The notes beneath the pieces were generated by a model. That model was not told where the DNA came from, ran no database searches, and saw only the letters and a list, made by a program, of their open reading frames with translations. A program made the translations under genes and the position numbers. DNA of 64,000 nucleotides from Pseudomonas brassicacearum (lineage in GTDB: Bacteria > Pseudomonadota > Gammaproteobacteria > Pseudomonadales > Pseudomonadaceae), in contig NZ_MOBK01000002.1 of the NCBI RefSeq assembly GCF_003732265.1, positions 310,001 through 374,000 of the forward strand, given 5' to 3'. Shown piece after piece: positions 63,378 to 64,000 of the stretch. Each line of letters starts with the position of its first letter. Position 1 is the first letter of the stretch.

Positions 63378-64000
63378 TCAGGGTCTGGCTTCCGTGAAAC
63401 TTTGTTCGCGACCGGCGTCCGGGTCTTCCGGTGGCGTCGGCTCGGCTTCCGGCTCCACGTCCGGCTCCGGCCCCGACTCCGCTTCCGGATGCGGCGGACT
63501 GTGCATCTGCTCTTGAACGATCTGCTCGTCGACACGCGGGTCAAGGCACACCACCAACGGCGAACTCGACATGCTGTCCGGCATGGCGACGTGATGCAGC
63601 GGCGCATCGTCGACCTGATGCAGATTGGTGACCGCTTTCGGGCGGATCCGCCACACCAGCACCAGCGCGAAGAAACTGAAAAACGCATAGAGCATGTGGC
63701 TGCCGAACAGCTTCATCAGCACCCCGGCGACCAGCGGCCCGATACTCGCGCCGACACCGTAGGTCACCAGCAGCATCGCCGTCAGCGAGACCCGGCGATC
63801 GCCTTCGACGTGGTCATTGGAGAACGCCACCGCCAGCGGATACAGGCAGAACTGCACCAGCGAACAGAGGAACCCGGAGATGAACAACACCTCCAGCGGC
63901 ACCTGCTGCAGAATCGCCAGCGGCAGCGCAGCCAGTGCGAGGCTGAAGGCAAAACAGCGGATCAACAGCGCCCGGTCATAACGGTCGGACAGCCAACCCA
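63378..64000 (-). CDS. Major facilitator superfamily transporter (5' end outside window)
   Basis: The frame is open to the window edge. The visible part carries SDRYDRALLIRC (MFS loop 8-9 motif), then four hydrophobic segments (for example VPLEVLFISGFLCSLVQFCLY, MLLVTYGVGASIGPLVAGVLM, YAFFSFFALVLVW). The C-terminal ~80 residues are Pro/Glu-rich (PEAESGPEPDVEPEAEPTPPEDPD), an unusual acidic cytoplasmic tail. The substrate is unknown. Confidence 0.88.
   Translation of the reverse strand, partial: GWLSDRYDRALLIRCFAFSLALAALPLAILQQVPLEVLFISGFLCSLVQFCLYPLAVAFSNDHVEGDRRVSLTAMLLVTYGVGASIGPLVAGVLMKLFGSHMLYAFFSFFALVLVWRIRPKAVTNLHQVDDAPLHHVAMPDSMSSSPLVVCLDPRVDEQIVQEQMHSPPHPEAESGPEPDVEPEAEPTPPEDPDAGREQSFTEARP

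Overview
The window reads as chromosome of a fluorescent Pseudomonas (P. fluorescens group). The evidence is high GC with Pseudomonas codon use, a class-typical GacS kinase beside the cysM-rlmD-relA-mazG block, PhoP/PhoQ-like regulators, RpoN- and FliA-type flagellar promoters, a DUF6124 gene (as I recall a Pseudomonas-restricted family), and many REP-type palindrome pairs built on a core like GTGGGAGCGGGCTTGCTCGC. No tRNA, rRNA, IS element or CRISPR array was seen.

Layout. 1-8819: EF-hand protein, AI-2E-type permease, DUF4892 protein preceded by a 45-codon glutathione-transferase remnant, two alpha/beta hydrolases, thioesterase, acyl-CoA synthetase, SixA, DUF4389 protein, GpsA. 9017-13971: a tightly coupled three-gene operon (TonB-dependent receptor, periplasmic binding-like protein, CHASE8-like hybrid kinase) that looks like an envelope-spanning sensing unit. 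14219-15966: fabA-fabB, unsaturated fatty acid synthesis. 16368-22790: housekeeping block (DUF2058, MazG, RelA, RlmD, CysM). 22905-30281: YhcG-like PDDEXK nuclease, an OmpR-type two-component system, GacS and a D-lactate dehydrogenase-like enzyme. 30288-38554: small housekeeping genes (META lipoprotein, TlpA-like thioredoxin, ArsC-like, WrbA, DNA glycosylase, TtcA, Yip1, SprT, CoA transferase) separated by REP pairs. 38699-41371: dctA with an RpoN promoter and a divergent AraC regulator. 41518-44737: accessory patch with a DUF6124 gene, a structured leader resembling the C4/P4-immunity antisense RNA class, and an 814-codon Ig-like protein with an AT-rich 3' end. 44887-47267: phoQ, phoP and a small exported protein behind a four-fold 11-bp-spaced operator. 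47411-51586: dienelactone hydrolase, phosphopantetheinyl transferase, RstAB-like two-component system. 52325-55219: nrdA with a long leader. 55510-63311: flagellar and chemotaxis cluster (flgBCDE, cheR, cheV, divergent flgA, flgM, flgN, PilZ brake). 63378-64000: partial MFS transporter.

The most interesting signal is the RNA element at about 41888-42060. One loop of a three-way-junction RNA can pair with the Shine-Dalgarno region of the DUF6124 gene. Two short target words (a and b) occur both upstream and downstream of the RNA, the layout of phage P1 C4 and satellite P4 immunity RNAs. Other points worth a second look are a 16-bp word found inside two different REP families, a REP pair that encodes the C-terminus of a histidine kinase, a leaderless-looking RpoN-driven flgA, and the PhoP-type operator array.
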